A stretch of DNA of 64,000 nt from Branchiostoma floridae. Lineage: Eukaryota; Chordata; Leptocardii; Amphioxiformes; Branchiostomatidae. Below, piece by piece: positions 1-9,935 of this stretch. Each line of letters begins with the position of its first letter. Position 1 is the stretch's first letter. The stretch lies in assembly GCF_000003815.2 (NCBI RefSeq), contig NC_049983.1, positions 8,099,056 through 8,163,055 of the forward strand, given 5' to 3'. The notes under the pieces are model-generated. The model was not told where the DNA came from. It saw nothing but the letters and a program-made list of their open reading frames with translations, and did no database searches. The position numbers were made by a program, and so were the translations under genes.

Positions 1-930
1 TTAATTCATTCTGTTGTTGTAGAAATACTGCCTTACACGCCGAAAGGTGTGGAAAGCAACAATATTTTTTCTTCAACTTCAGTCTATCTGAGTAGCGTGA
101 ATTTGCGTAGGTTTACGTCAGTTCTCGTATGTGACACCCACACGCCAACGCATACGTGGAACCAACGTAACGTAATATAAGTTACCAACCTGGGGGTCAT
201 TCAGAGAATCAGACTGTTATGTTCGTTGAACGACCTGTCCTCAATTTTCCAGAGAACAGCCCTGTCCTTGGTGCTGAAATCCATGCATACCTTCCATTGT
301 TACTAATCAGACCCCCTTTCCAATAGACGGCGATTGCTGAGCTACCGCACATTGGCTAAAATTGGATATGTGTAACCGTTGATCTCATAATTGGAAAACA
401 GTACAAAATGAATGAATCGACATAGAAAGTCATCATACATCAGGCATAGAAAGTATAGGATGTAAAATGCAACAAAACACACAGTTGCAAAACGTAGCAA
501 AATTCGTCCTTAATTTGTAACATTTTTTAAAAAGAGATCTTTGAATTCTTTGGTCGCTCGGCACTCGCAGGGCGGTCGCATAATGTTGTGGAAAGGGGGT
601 GTAAAAATGACGTTATTCGTAACTACGACAAGATAAGCGTTGGGGTACGCAGCGGAGGCGAGGCACAAAATTTCGTTTAAGAAGATCGTCAATGATGACG
701 TCACTAACGATTGACCCAGGTAGACTCAAGATTTTTTTGTGTTTCATTATCTTTCAATGCATAAATATGAAAGCTAATAGAAACGGAACTTTGAAATGAG
801 GCTATGGTAAATCATACATGTACTTGAGCAGATGGAAGTAGCGCTCCTCATTACTTGACAATATCTTCTTGTGACATAAACTTTTTGTTGTCACTCTTGT
901 GATGTTGTCTATGAAAAAGTCACTGATGGT
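1..930. other. no recognisable gene
   Basis: AT-rich sequence. I see no conserved coding frame, RNA gene or clear repeat boundary. The short open frames here have no domain-like features. Confidence 0.5.
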
Positions 931-1165
931 CATGTTGTTTGCTTACCTTCGTAAAGAAGGTTATGTTTCAGGTCCTAAAACAGAAATTTTAGGTGCCTTT
1001 TGTGTTTGTGGACAGCATAACTGGAGAGGCTGTGGAATGTGTGGATGGATCCTTATGATATTTTCTGTGTGCGTTTGGGGTAGAGAAGACGAAGATCAAG
1101 TTCGATAATGGGCCTCCTAGCAACTTACTAAAGTACTGCAGCAGAACGTGAGGTTTTGAACGTTA
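931..1165 (-). repeat. fragment of interspersed family R1 (the 'ccgctaggggg' family)
   Basis: This stretch matches segments elsewhere in the window (13735-14470, 54886-55380, and in the opposite direction 15600-15800, 57380-57605 and 58793-59405). Shared landmarks are a start like 'ttaccttcgtaaagaaggttatg' and the phrase 'tcgataatgggcctcctag' followed by 'tactgcagc'. It carries no coding frame and is probably a non-autonomous mobile element of the host genome. Orientation is given relative to the copies at 57-59 kb. Confidence 0.7.
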
Positions 1166-2026
1166 TGTTATCGCGACGGCCTGTACACAATATGGTGGAG
1201 AGAGACTTTAACTAATGTAGTCAAACCTATAAAAAGATGCATGTATTCAATGTCTTTACAACTCGGTGAGATTGTTTTGATTTCCGATTCTTAAATTTCA
1301 GACGATTTGTCTCAATGATACAAGTTTTTTGTTTTTGTTTATTTAAAAAAAAATGTTTTATCAATTTTTTTAAAAAATTAAAAACAACAACAACAATAGT
1401 ACATTTGTCAACTACTAAGACTAGTGTTTGTACAGTCGAGTACCATTGCACATGGAGGGATAACATATACTGGTACGCCTGGACGAATTACATTGGGTAG
1501 CTTCACATGCAGTACAATGATGCAAGTTACATCGACCATACACTCTCAACATCTATGAGCAAATCTATCGACGTATAAGAGAAACTGCCGGTAACTCTTT
1601 CTTGTCACGTGTTTTCAGGCTCAGTGACGCACGTGTATTTGCTGGCGTAAGATCATGGAATGGAAAGATACGCAAAAGTAACCGGAGAAGAATATCCTAC
1701 GGCCATCTTACTCCAACGAAGTTATGGAGATTGTGCGTGTTCCTTTCATTTCTTTCTCACGTGTTTTTTCTTCTTCTCGGGTGATATGATGAAGCCTTTT
1801 AAAGCTTCATGTCATTTCATTTCATTTCCCACATATCCTCTAGAACCACAAACTCAATCTTGAGGCACATCCGCCGCGACACTTTCCCATGATACACTTC
1901 GACCTAGCCGTCTTTTTAGTCAGTGCTTTTGCAGAGACGGTCCAGTTTTTTGCTGCTTAAGAGATAAGTAACAGGTGCTTTTAGCTTAATTTCTCAATAT
2001 ATAGTCTTTCTTTCCGTATTTCATAG
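1166..2026. other. upstream region of the RFamide-like gene
   Basis: No coding sequence is recognised. A TATAAAAAG string at 1228-1236 is a weak core-promoter candidate for the downstream peptide gene, but no good first exon with a donor follows it. A pyrimidine-rich tract leads into the AG at 2025-2026. Confidence 0.35.
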
Positions 2027-2379
2027 GTGAAATCATGGGCATAGTATTGAAGACTTTTCTCGTCATTCTCGTGGCCTGGGTGTTGCTTTACACCGAAGTG
2101 TACGCTGTCGGGGCGGTGAGAAACCGAGCGCGAGGGAAAGGCCCGCCGTCCGCCGGTTCGGGCCGAGCGTACAACCGGGTGCCCTTCAGTCGGTTCGGTC
2201 GCGGGGGGCTGTCCGAGACGGAGGCGAGCGGGAGCCCGGTGATGGAGAGGGACAGCTTGCTGAGGTGGGCAGCGGCGGTGGAGGAAACTTTATCCGCGCT
2301 GTCGCCGCTGCACTCGAGCCGTGTCTCCGGGCATGATGTGGACAGGCACTCCACCCTGCACGGGGCCAGCAATCATGGC
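2027..2379 (+). CDS. RFamide-type neuropeptide precursor, coding exon (CDS 2035-2379)
   Basis: The exon is bounded by an acceptor (pyrimidine tract then AG at 2025-2026) and a donor (GTAAGC from 2380). The start codon at 2035 lies nine bases inside. It encodes 115 residues in phase 0. Residues 1-24 form a clear signal peptide (hydrophobic core LVILVAWVLLY, cleavage after VYA). Single arginines at R44 and R56 flank AYNRVPFSRF followed by G55, the usual amide donor, so the predicted product is AYNRVPFSRF-amide (residues 45-54). The remainder (56-115) shows no second RFG copy. Reading on past 2379 gives a hydrophobic, non-precursor-like tail to 2472, which fits intron sequence. The exon is GC-rich against AT-rich flanks. 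It acts as a secreted peptide hormone precursor by inference. The family is uncertain: Y-N-x3-F-S-R-F loosely recalls the kisspeptin core, but QRFP and other RFamide families are possible. Downstream exons were not found. Confidence 0.72.
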
Positions 2380-3402
2380 GTAAGCCCCTTCATTCACTCT
2401 TTTCTTTTACTAATTAATATCTATACGCAAACCTACTTCTCTTGTGTATTAACTACCATCTTAAGATGTTAGTCTTTTTTCGTTGTCAACGCCAGTCTTT
2501 TAATGAAAGCCATAAGGAGGAATATCTTTATGAGAGACAACTTTTATGGTTCGACATCCAGCTTTCCAGATTCTTCCAGTTTTTACATGCGTTTGCAGAC
2601 CGATGGCAATCTTGGGATAGTTGTACGTATGGGCGTCGTATACATACTGTGCTGTTTCGGTAAATGCTATCTTAGATCATTATCGGTGACTGGCTCTGTC
2701 ACGACCTGCTTTAAAATCGTACGACGTCAAAATCCTACGATGTCCTATGACTAAAATGTGACGGTAGACGGTATCCACAGTTGTTCTTTGTTTACTAAAT
2801 GGTGCTAAATGCGCGAAGGTCTCCGACTATATTTTGGAACGACTCGCGTCGCAATTTTCTTCCACAGAACGTTGCCCGTTTAGTCATGAAAGTTCATTTA
2901 TTCCGATCTCACAAAACCAATGCTGTCCGGATGCACTTAGATAGCTGGATTGAATCTAATTTTGCTGACCATTGCTTTGAAACTGTAAGAGGGAATAACC
3001 AGTTTTTTCTCGACATTTTGCATCAAGCAAGAAGTAAGCACCGTTGTAATGCAATATCCTACCCGCCACAGGCGTCGCCTTGCTCCGCAAAAGAACCCGC
3101 AAGATTAGATTTTTTGCTGATGTAAACAGCTTATTTTTCTCCTTTTATAAAACTGTGATCAAATTAAAGACATATTGCGAGTTACGACCAAATTTGTCTC
3201 TATGGTTTTCCAGAAATAATACACGAAAACGTTTGGCAAAAGAAATCATCATGCATTATTGTCGGATTGATAGAATCGCATTCTTTTTAAACACGATTGG
3301 TTTATAAATCAAGCAAAGTGTTTATTTTCATCACATTCTTTTGGTGGCCTCTTGTGCACATATTCGTATTTTATAAACAAATCTGTTTTTAGATACGCAA
3401 AA
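2380..3402. other. probable intron or 3' flank of the RFamide-like gene
   Basis: No convincing second exon. Near 2680-2760 the sequence resembles parts of 38990-39480 (shared phrases such as 'ctctgtcac' and 'atcgtacgac'), so it holds an interspersed repeat. Open frames at 2503-2754 and 2799-3125 show no domain or splice support. Confidence 0.4.
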
Positions 3403-3876
3403 TAACAGTTGCTCAAGCAAAGTTTATACATTTGGTCGGACGTTTTAGACCGCTGTCTTTCGTAAAGCTAAGGGCACAACCTGCCGTACGTGCAAATACG
3501 TGATGTCTACGTGCCAATATGTGGGCAATCTTTTGGGATCCGTAAGTGGTAAGTACCGCCACCGTACGAACTCGTAGGGAATCCGACGGATTTTGGAGCA
3601 CGCAGACACGCCGTAGAACTTTACGTGCAGGCAAAACTTTGTGTGTCATCGGGCTACGGATTCGCCTCCCGTACGTGCCAGTACGGGCGATGCGCCTGCC
3701 CTGTACAGCCTGAACGTTTTCAGAAATACGTGGCGGACGTAGCCTCCAAAAAACGTACGGAAAAATTGCACGCACGGCGGGTTGTGCCCTTAGCGGCACT
3801 GCTAACAGTGTATGCTGTCTGTAACGTCTTTGTCTGACCATTCCCAAAATCTATCCAGTTGCTTATGTAACTGTTA
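3403..3876. mobile_element. inverted-repeat (MITE-like) element with nested arms
   Basis: The outer arms begin 'taacagtt' on the left and end with its complement on the right, and include 'ggtcggacgttttagac' opposite 'gtctgaccattccc'. An inner inverted repeat of about 27 bases starts 'taagggcacaacc' at 3469 and closes at 3792. The interior is rich in CGTACG. Related single-ended pieces occur at 17793-17870 and 33711-33790. The 144-residue frame on the - strand (3413-3847) is a by-product of the repeat and is not called as a gene. Confidence 0.65.
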
Positions 3877-4498
3877 CCTTGCTTATCTTACTTCCTGAAT
3901 GTCTAACCTTCATGGGTGGTGGTTGACATTGAAAAATCATCAGCAAACCTTAAAACGTGGTTCTAAGGACCACACCCAATTTTCCGTCACGGAAATACTA
4001 GTACACTTAAGACGTCATCTCACTGAACCTGCTGTACGTTGGTGTATGGCGTCGCTGCGGGCGAGCGATTTTACAGAGCGCTCAACGGATTTCATCAATG
4101 AAAACCGAATGTTTTTACAGTTTGTTCTGTTGCCTTTCTGGTCATTCTTGTACGTTTTCATGACATTGCCATTATAAAGTCAAGGGTAACACAAATTTAA
4201 TTTAGGACACAGAGACGCCGGTCTATGAATGCTCATTTGTGAGAGAAAGTAATAGTAACAGATACAGATGAAGACAGAACAGTACATATTTATATTGATG
4301 GAGAAAGAAAAGGCAGTAGTTGACGTTTCTGGTTTCACGATACCACAGGAGAGGTGGGGGAGCTCACGGACCCGGGATACCCGTTCTCTGCGATCTAGGC
4401 TGCTGATGTGGCTGGCCAGTTCACCCCGGTAGCATCTCGGACCCGTCTACTGAAGCCCTTCTTCTCTGACGGTAGGACTGTTTATTCATATGTGTTTT
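3877..4498. other. no recognisable gene
   Basis: No domain, RNA gene or repeat boundary seen. The segment at 4320-4460 is GC-richer and could be an old repeat remnant. Confidence 0.4.
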
Positions 4499-4640
4499 AG
4501 GGGTGGGTACCGGCACAGAAAATTCAGGTCCAAGTACGGCCCAGGTCCAGAGGATCAGGTCAAGGTCCGGACCTGATCCAGGACCTGATTATCCGTGGAA
4601 TGTTGTAAATGGGTGATACGAAAAACAATGGTCCATTTCT
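4499..4640 (-). repeat. end fragment of interspersed repeat R2
   Basis: The start 'gggtgggtaccgg' followed by 'cagaaaattcagg' and 'ccaggtccagagga' matches the ends of copies at 11045-11455 and, in the opposite direction, 24630-25050. Confidence 0.65.
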
Positions 4641-5075
4641 GCCTTTTCAGTCCGCACCCACTGATTTCGTCAGTGGCTGCAGTTCCTAAATTATATTCAG
4701 TTGCCCCGGCAACTGTAAATTGGCGTATTTTATACCTTTTTATAACTTTCTATTTCACATCATGATCATATTCCGTAATTTCAATCATAAAGTCATAGGT
4801 GACAAAAATTCAATTTTGTTCGCTCGACGTTCGTTCATTGGTTTCAATTCAGGGGAAAGGATTCCTGCAAAATCGAATCAGCCAATAGCTTTAGTGGCTA
4901 ATCGTGACATCATTTGACGTACACGTTTTCAATTACGTTAACTCGCCTTTCTTGGTAAAATGAGAATCAATTTACAGTAAGTGACACGTTCCATTATGCC
5001 ATCTACTCGTCGAATTGTACTAAAAAGGACTTGTGCAAATCGACGTAACCCAGAATCCTCTACCAGGCTCCACGT

Positions 5076-5276
5076 TAGACTCCATTTTGCAGTGTTCGAA
5101 CGGGGCTGGTTTTGTATTGGGGGCGGGGGTTGGCGTTGGTGCGCGATTGTCAACGTTGGCTGGGTTGTCGTGTGCCGGGAAAAGGGAGTTTGACGAGGAA
5201 GGGAGTTTGCCGTAAGAGCGATTTTGCCCCCCCCCCCATAAAAACCAGCCCCGTTCGAAGACTGTAACGGAGTCTA
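5076..5276. mobile_element. MITE family M1 with perfect 9-bp target duplication
   Basis: Terminal inverted repeats of about 38 bases start TAGACTCC and include 'cgaacggggctggtttt' on both arms. The element is flanked by identical 9-mers GCTCCACGT at 5067-5075 and 5277-5285. A second copy at 41779-41991 has a different perfect 9-bp duplication. Nine-base duplications with long inverted repeats are typical of Mutator-like elements, so it is probably a non-autonomous member of that superfamily. It carries G and C homopolymer tracts and no coding capacity; the several open frames across it are palindrome shadows. Confidence 0.88.
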
Positions 5277-5289
5277 GCTCCACGTGTCA

Positions 5290-5416
5290 CTGGAAAATGG
5301 TAGAAATTGGCCAAATAGCTGGCAAAACACTACAGTATGTTGTCCTTATGTCGCCAAATTTTTTTTGGTATAGACTATACTGTCGGATTGAATGGGTAAT
5401 TTCTACCATTTTCCAG
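5290..5416. mobile_element. short inverted-repeat element
   Basis: Arms 'tggaaaatggtagaaatt' (5291-5308) and its exact complement (5398-5415) enclose about 90 bases. It is probably a MITE or its remnant. No target duplication was recognised. Confidence 0.6.
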
Positions 5417-5483
5417 CGATATATGGAAATTGGTAGAGTCTAGTAACCTATGTCTATGTCTAACGCTTGCCCAACCTTTCATA

Positions 5484-5583
5484 NNNNNNNNNNNNNNNNN
5501 NNNNNNNNNNNNNNNNNNNNNNNNNNNNNNNNNNNNNNNNNNNNNNNNNNNNNNNNNNNNNNNNNNNNNNNNNNNNNNNNNNN
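5484..5583. other. assembly gap (100 N)
   Basis: Exactly 100 unknown bases, the usual placeholder for a gap of unknown size. Confidence 0.98.
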
Positions 5584-5987
5584 TCTACTGTACCCGTTAT
5601 TGCGGTCGATTCAGCATCGAATGGGATCAGAATGTGTCAAATGATGTTGGCATTCTGTATAATGCGGTCATACCGCAGTTAGAATACCGTTGAATGCCGT
5701 TTGATATTTCTCCACTTCAAATTCACGTCGAAAGTTCTGAACATGACCAGAACATTCGGGACGGCCACAAGAACGTGCACAAACAAATAGGAAACTGTGA
5801 GATTTTCTAGCTATGGAATGTACTTCGAATGCCTCGGACTATGCAAAGAATCTCCAGTCTAACGACATTCCGGCTTATTCTGTCTCTAGTGTGAAGAGGC
5901 CTTTAATGACACGCTATCAGGATTGTCCTTGGGATATATAACGTTAATGTTTCGGCAAAAAAAAAATGACAGAAAAGTCTGTCGTGC

Positions 5988-6240
5988 GTGAGAATTCGAT
6001 ACTTGCGAACCACTTCAGGTCCATCAGGTCCCAACTGCTTGAGTTTAAATTACACGCTGAGGCTAAAGCGAAATGGTCCAAGAGGTTTAAGGACACGTGA
6101 CTACCCATGTGCATGTCTCGTATTGAATGATGATTGTGACATTATTGGATCGGTAAATGCAGAGGAAAATGAAATGCATTTCATCTGCGAATGTCCCCAA
6201 TTTAATGGGGAATGAAGTGGATCATTCACGAGATTATCAG
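5988..6240 (+). pseudogene. non-LTR retrotransposon C-terminal fragment
   Basis: The frame contains NEMHFICECPQF, which resembles the H..F..C part of the C-terminal zinc-knuckle tail of CR1/L2-like reverse transcriptases (compare IHFISNC in the element at 44170-45640). No reverse-transcriptase core is present. It is a short, 5'-truncated relic; the assignment rests on this motif only. Confidence 0.4.
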
Positions 6241-6288
6241 AAATCCGTAATCTACAGAAAATTCCTTTTGTTCAAAAATCATCACTCA

Positions 6289-6684
6289 CACTGAAATCGT
6301 CCATCCCACTGAAATCACCATCCCACTGAAATCATCCATCCCACTGAAATCATCCATCCCACTGAAATCATCCATCCCACTGAAATCGTCCATTCCACTG
6401 AAATCATCCATCCCACTGAAATCGTCCATCCCACTGAAATCATCATCCAACTGAAATCGTCCATCCCACTGAAATCATCCATCCCACTGAAATCATCCAT
6501 CCCACTGAAATCGTCCATTCCACTTAAATCATCCATCCCACTGAAATCATCCATCCCACTGAAATCATCATCCCAACTGAAATCGTCCATCCCACTTAAA
6601 TCGTCCATCCCACTTAAATCATCCATCCCACTGAAATCATCCATCCCACTGAAATCATCATCCAACTGAAATCGTCCATCCCAC
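6289..6684. repeat. 18-bp minisatellite, left block
   Basis: About 20 imperfect copies of the unit CCATCCCACTGAAATCRT, with occasional 3-base insertions (ATC) that keep frame on the - strand. There the unit reads as (SGMDDF)n. The block stops abruptly at a TTAA-flanked insertion (6689-7044) and resumes at 7049, so both blocks were once one array. Confidence 0.93.
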
Positions 6685-6688
6685 TTAA

Positions 6689-7044
6689 AGGCAACCTAAG
6701 CAATATCACATTGTTAAAAGTGGAAATATTCTGAATAAGGCAGTCTGTATAATGTTGACATCTAATGCACTATTTTAGCACATTTACATCATTATTTCAT
6801 AAATTGAGCCATCAAAAACAGCGCGGGAATGAGTTGCACAAGGATTCCAGATCAAGTCCTTATTTTTGGGGGTACAATAATAAGGAATATCCTTGTGCAG
6901 CTTGTCTCTGGGCTGTTTTTAACTACTCAAAGTATCAAATTATGATGTAAATGTGAGAATACAGTGCAGTAGATGTCAATATCATGCAGATTGCCTTATT
7001 CAGAATATTTCCACTTTGACGCTGTAATATTGCTTAGGTTGCCT
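6689..7044. mobile_element. TTAA-flanked inverted-repeat element inserted in the minisatellite
   Basis: Ends are AGGCAACCTAAGCAATAT and its complement, with further long inverted arms ('gtggaaatattctgaataaggcag' on one side and its counterpart on the other). TTAA is present at 6685-6688 and 7045-7048, the target duplication used by piggyBac and Kolobok transposases. The 356-bp element has a second inner inverted repeat (around 'gcacaaggatt') and no coding capacity. A matching solo end lies near 10273-10296. Confidence 0.82.
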
Positions 7045-7048
7045 TTAA

Positions 7049-7325
7049 ATCATCCATCCCACTGAAATCACCCATCCCACTGAAACCATCCATCCCACTG
7101 AAATCATCACTCCCACTGAAATCGTCCATCCCACTTAAAGCATCCATCCCACTGAAATCATCACTCCCACTGAAATCATCATCCATCCCACTGAAATCAT
7201 CCAGCTCACTGAAATCATCATCCATCCCACTGAAATCATCCATTCCACTGAAATCATCATCCATTCCACTGAAATCATCATCCATTACACTGAAATCATC
7301 CGTTCCACTGAAATCATCCGACTTG
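7049..7325. repeat. 18-bp minisatellite, right block
   Basis: Same unit as the left block, about 15 copies. On the - strand the frame opens outside the array at 7420 with a non-repetitive lead (through position 7326), then runs through (SGMDDF)n. It is not called as a gene because it has no splice, signal or domain support. Confidence 0.92.
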
Positions 7326-8780
7326 ACAGGGAGCTCAACGATGGATGAAAACGAATTTATGCTTTGTGTGTGTTCTGTTATTTCTTCAATCATGCTTTTA
7401 CATTTTGCACGATATTTCAATAGTGAAGTCAGGGGTTACGCAAAGTCGATTTAGGTCGATGCGCGTTCCCCATTCATATAGGAATGGGGCCTGAATAATC
7501 TTATCATAGATAGACTGGCAATGTTTCTCAATCTTTATTGTTTGTGTCACATGTGTATACATACTGTTAGTACTTCACAAAATTGTTCACGTGCACTTAG
7601 CCAACGGGCATGGACACTTCTATCATTTGTTTGTTGTTTATCCAGATTCTGCAGCAGGGCAGCGAATGAGAGAGAAGGGACAGAGAAGGGACACCAAAGT
7701 CGAGAAACGTCTGGAAAATGGACGACCTGAGAGAAGAACTGAGTGAAGAAGAAATACTCATAGACTACAAAGCATTGTCTTAGGGAATTTTCCAGTGTGC
7801 AGATTTTTAATATGTTGAATATTTTTCCAGACTCTTTTACGTATAGCCAGTTGAGTTTTCCTCATGGGAAACATTTTGCAAAGACACTATATGTAATCCG
7901 TAATACATGATACCAGTTTATTTCAACAGTTGGTTTATTAACTTCTATACATTATGAACGACATACAAAAAAGGGAACACAGCAATGCCACCTCCTGTTC
8001 AAGTTCTTTGAAGACCCAAGTAAATTTTGAAAGCTATATAGTTTTTGAACCGTTCCGATGTTTCGTCATTCTTTCTTGCACACCCAGATGGTATTTCTGG
8101 CTATCCCGCCATAGCTTGGTATTCACACTACCTTGGTATCCACCCTGGGTTTGTATCCACCCTTACTTGCTATCCACCCTATTGCATATTCAGGTCTAGG
8201 GAAAATGTTGGTTTTCCGGTAACAGTAGTCCTGGCAACGTTTTGATCGGTCGGTAGGGGTTTTCTTTTTTTGTTGTTGTTAGATTTCGACCGATGTGACC
8301 CAACAAATTACAGTTAATGTAAAAATGAAATGCATAAAAACACTGTATTTTTAACATCACACTATAATCATCATACAGACATACATGGAACAAACAAACG
8401 TTCATTTATAAACTGAATAAAAATAGCACGATGTTTACTACACATTCTTTATTTATTTATTTGAGCTTTACCAAAATGTACATGTACACAAAATGATGTG
8501 CAGGCAAAACAGGTGAACAGCTTCAACTTCAACTGTTCAAAGCCTTGATCTGAGTGTAATTTCGTCAGTCAAATCGAAACTTTTATGTCCTGTCTGAGGT
8601 CGACACAAAAAGGCTGGGGTCAGCATGTTTTTGCTAGGGTAGGTCGAGAAAATGGAAACACAATTTTTTTTGTCTTAGGCCTCACGGACTTGAGCTAGAA
8701 TAGAATGGATACCAGGATACTGACGTCTGTAGACTCAAGAAAAACCGTTTGCAAGCAGTAACTGCAACTAGTGTAACAGC
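7326..8780. other. no recognisable gene
   Basis: Contains a short internal repetition around 8090-8190 ('tatccaccctggg', 'tatccaccc'). No domain or RNA gene seen. Confidence 0.4.
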
Positions 8781-8916
8781 TACTATCCAAGCAGAGGTTG
8801 GGTGGCGTAGATAGAGTACATACATACATAATTACACCGGCGCTCCTCGAGGAACGCCGGAGTAATTTTCCCGACTACTACTATATCTACGCGACTCAAC
8901 CTCTGCTTGGAGAGTA
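8781..8916. mobile_element. MITE family M2 with 9-bp target duplication
   Basis: Terminal inverted repeats start TACTMTCCAAGCAGAGGTTG on both ends and are about 32 bases long. Identical 9-mers TGTAACAGC flank the element at 8772-8780 and 8917-8925. A left-half copy occurs at 26510-26584. Nine-base duplication again suggests a Mutator-like origin. Confidence 0.87.
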
Positions 8917-9034
8917 TGTAACAGCGGCAAATGGACACAATGGTATGTGAGTGCCAGGCTTGGAAGAATGTCAGGCTACGGGTGGCATCCTGACAATAGT
9001 TTTAAATCATATGCTCGCCATAAAAGGATCCGCA

Positions 9035-9170
9035 TGTCCCTGTAGCTCAAGTAGACTCACAGCCGGTTAGTGACTGGGATTCCCCGGTTCTAATCCTGGA
9101 CAGGGCATCACGGTTGGGACTGCAGCGTCTTTCAGAAGGACTTAGAATGCAGCCTGAAGGCCCAGCCTTC
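9035..9170 (+). repeat. tRNA-derived SINE
   Basis: The head starts TGTCCCTGTAGCTCAAGTAG (A-box like) and has a B box GGTTCTAATCC at 9086-9096, the RNA polymerase III promoter elements. The cloverleaf does not close well (acceptor stem only about five pairs), and a non-tRNA body follows. A matching head in the opposite direction lies at 45636-45687. Confidence 0.7.
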
Positions 9171-9761
9171 TTAATGCCTACGGTCACAATTCCAAACCGA
9201 GGCCCGACCGGATAGCTTTCGGGAACGAAAAATATGATATAAAAGATACCAAAATACGCAAAACGTGAAAGGAGAATTTGTGTTTATTTCCAGGTATATC
9301 ATACATTTTGAATTTTTTTCGTTTCCTAAAACAGCCCGGCCAGGCCCTCGTTTGGTAATGTGATCCTAGCATGGTCCGCTCCCATGGTCGCTTCTGTTGG
9401 CAGAGTAAATTGGAGGCCCCGTATTCAAGGAATTTTCTGTACTACGTTTAAGAGCACTTAGCATCTACTCCCTCTAAAATCATACCTTGATACCGGAAAT
9501 GACACTTGCTGTGCTATGCAGCACAAGTTACTACAAGTGTCGGGCAAATGTAGACTATAGACCTAATTCCGCCCTCAAACTGAAGAGTACTAGCTGCATA
9601 TCCGGACACATTTATTTGATCCACTCACACCGGGAAGGACCCCTACTCTTAGGTGGGCTCTTGAAGCGTGGCTTTCATCAATGGGACCTCAATTTCCTGT
9701 CCGGCGGACGTCCCTATAGCCTCCTCCGCTGGCATTTCTGTGGTGCAAAACCTGGCGGTCG
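9171..9761. other. no recognisable gene
   Basis: No conserved frame or RNA. The sequence near 9190-9380 has a weak inverted similarity ('ccaaaccgaggcccgaccgg' against 'cccggccaggccctcgtttgg'), with a related piece near 51680. Confidence 0.35.
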
Positions 9762-9935
9762 TGTGTGGCGTAACTGGTAGAGCGTTCGACTCGGAGTCTC
9801 GAGGTCCCGAGTTCGATACCCGCCGTGCCCCCGATGTTGTGCCTATGGGTAAGGCACTTTACACGACCTTCCTCACTTCACCCAGGTGTAAAAATGGGTA
9901 CTGACTTCGATCGGGGAGGTAAAAGATTAGACTTC
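9762..9935 (+). repeat. tRNA-derived SINE, second type
   Basis: Contains TAACTGGTAGAGCGTTCGAC (A-box region) and GTTCGATACC (B box, 9811-9820), then a body with 'aaggcactttacacga' and 'cctcacttcacccaggtgt', a conserved arrangement of animal SINE central domains as I remember them. No terminal tail is evident. Confidence 0.75.

Noticed and set aside
1228-1236. TATAAAAAG as the promoter of the RFamide-like gene
   Set aside because: No plausible first exon with a donor follows at the right distance; TATA strings are common in AT-rich DNA.
3413-3847. 144-residue frame on the - strand
   Set aside because: It spans an inverted-repeat element whose arms generate the frame; no domain seen.
5020-5283. 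Four overlapping frames across MITE M1
   Set aside because: Palindromic element with homopolymers; the frames mirror each other and none is conserved in copy 2.
6289-7325. Regular 18-bp array that might suggest a CRISPR-like or satellite system
   Set aside because: Units are contiguous without unique spacers and the genome is animal; it is a minisatellite.
9035-9110. Functional tRNA gene
   Set aside because: A and B boxes are present but the acceptor and T stems do not close and a SINE body follows.
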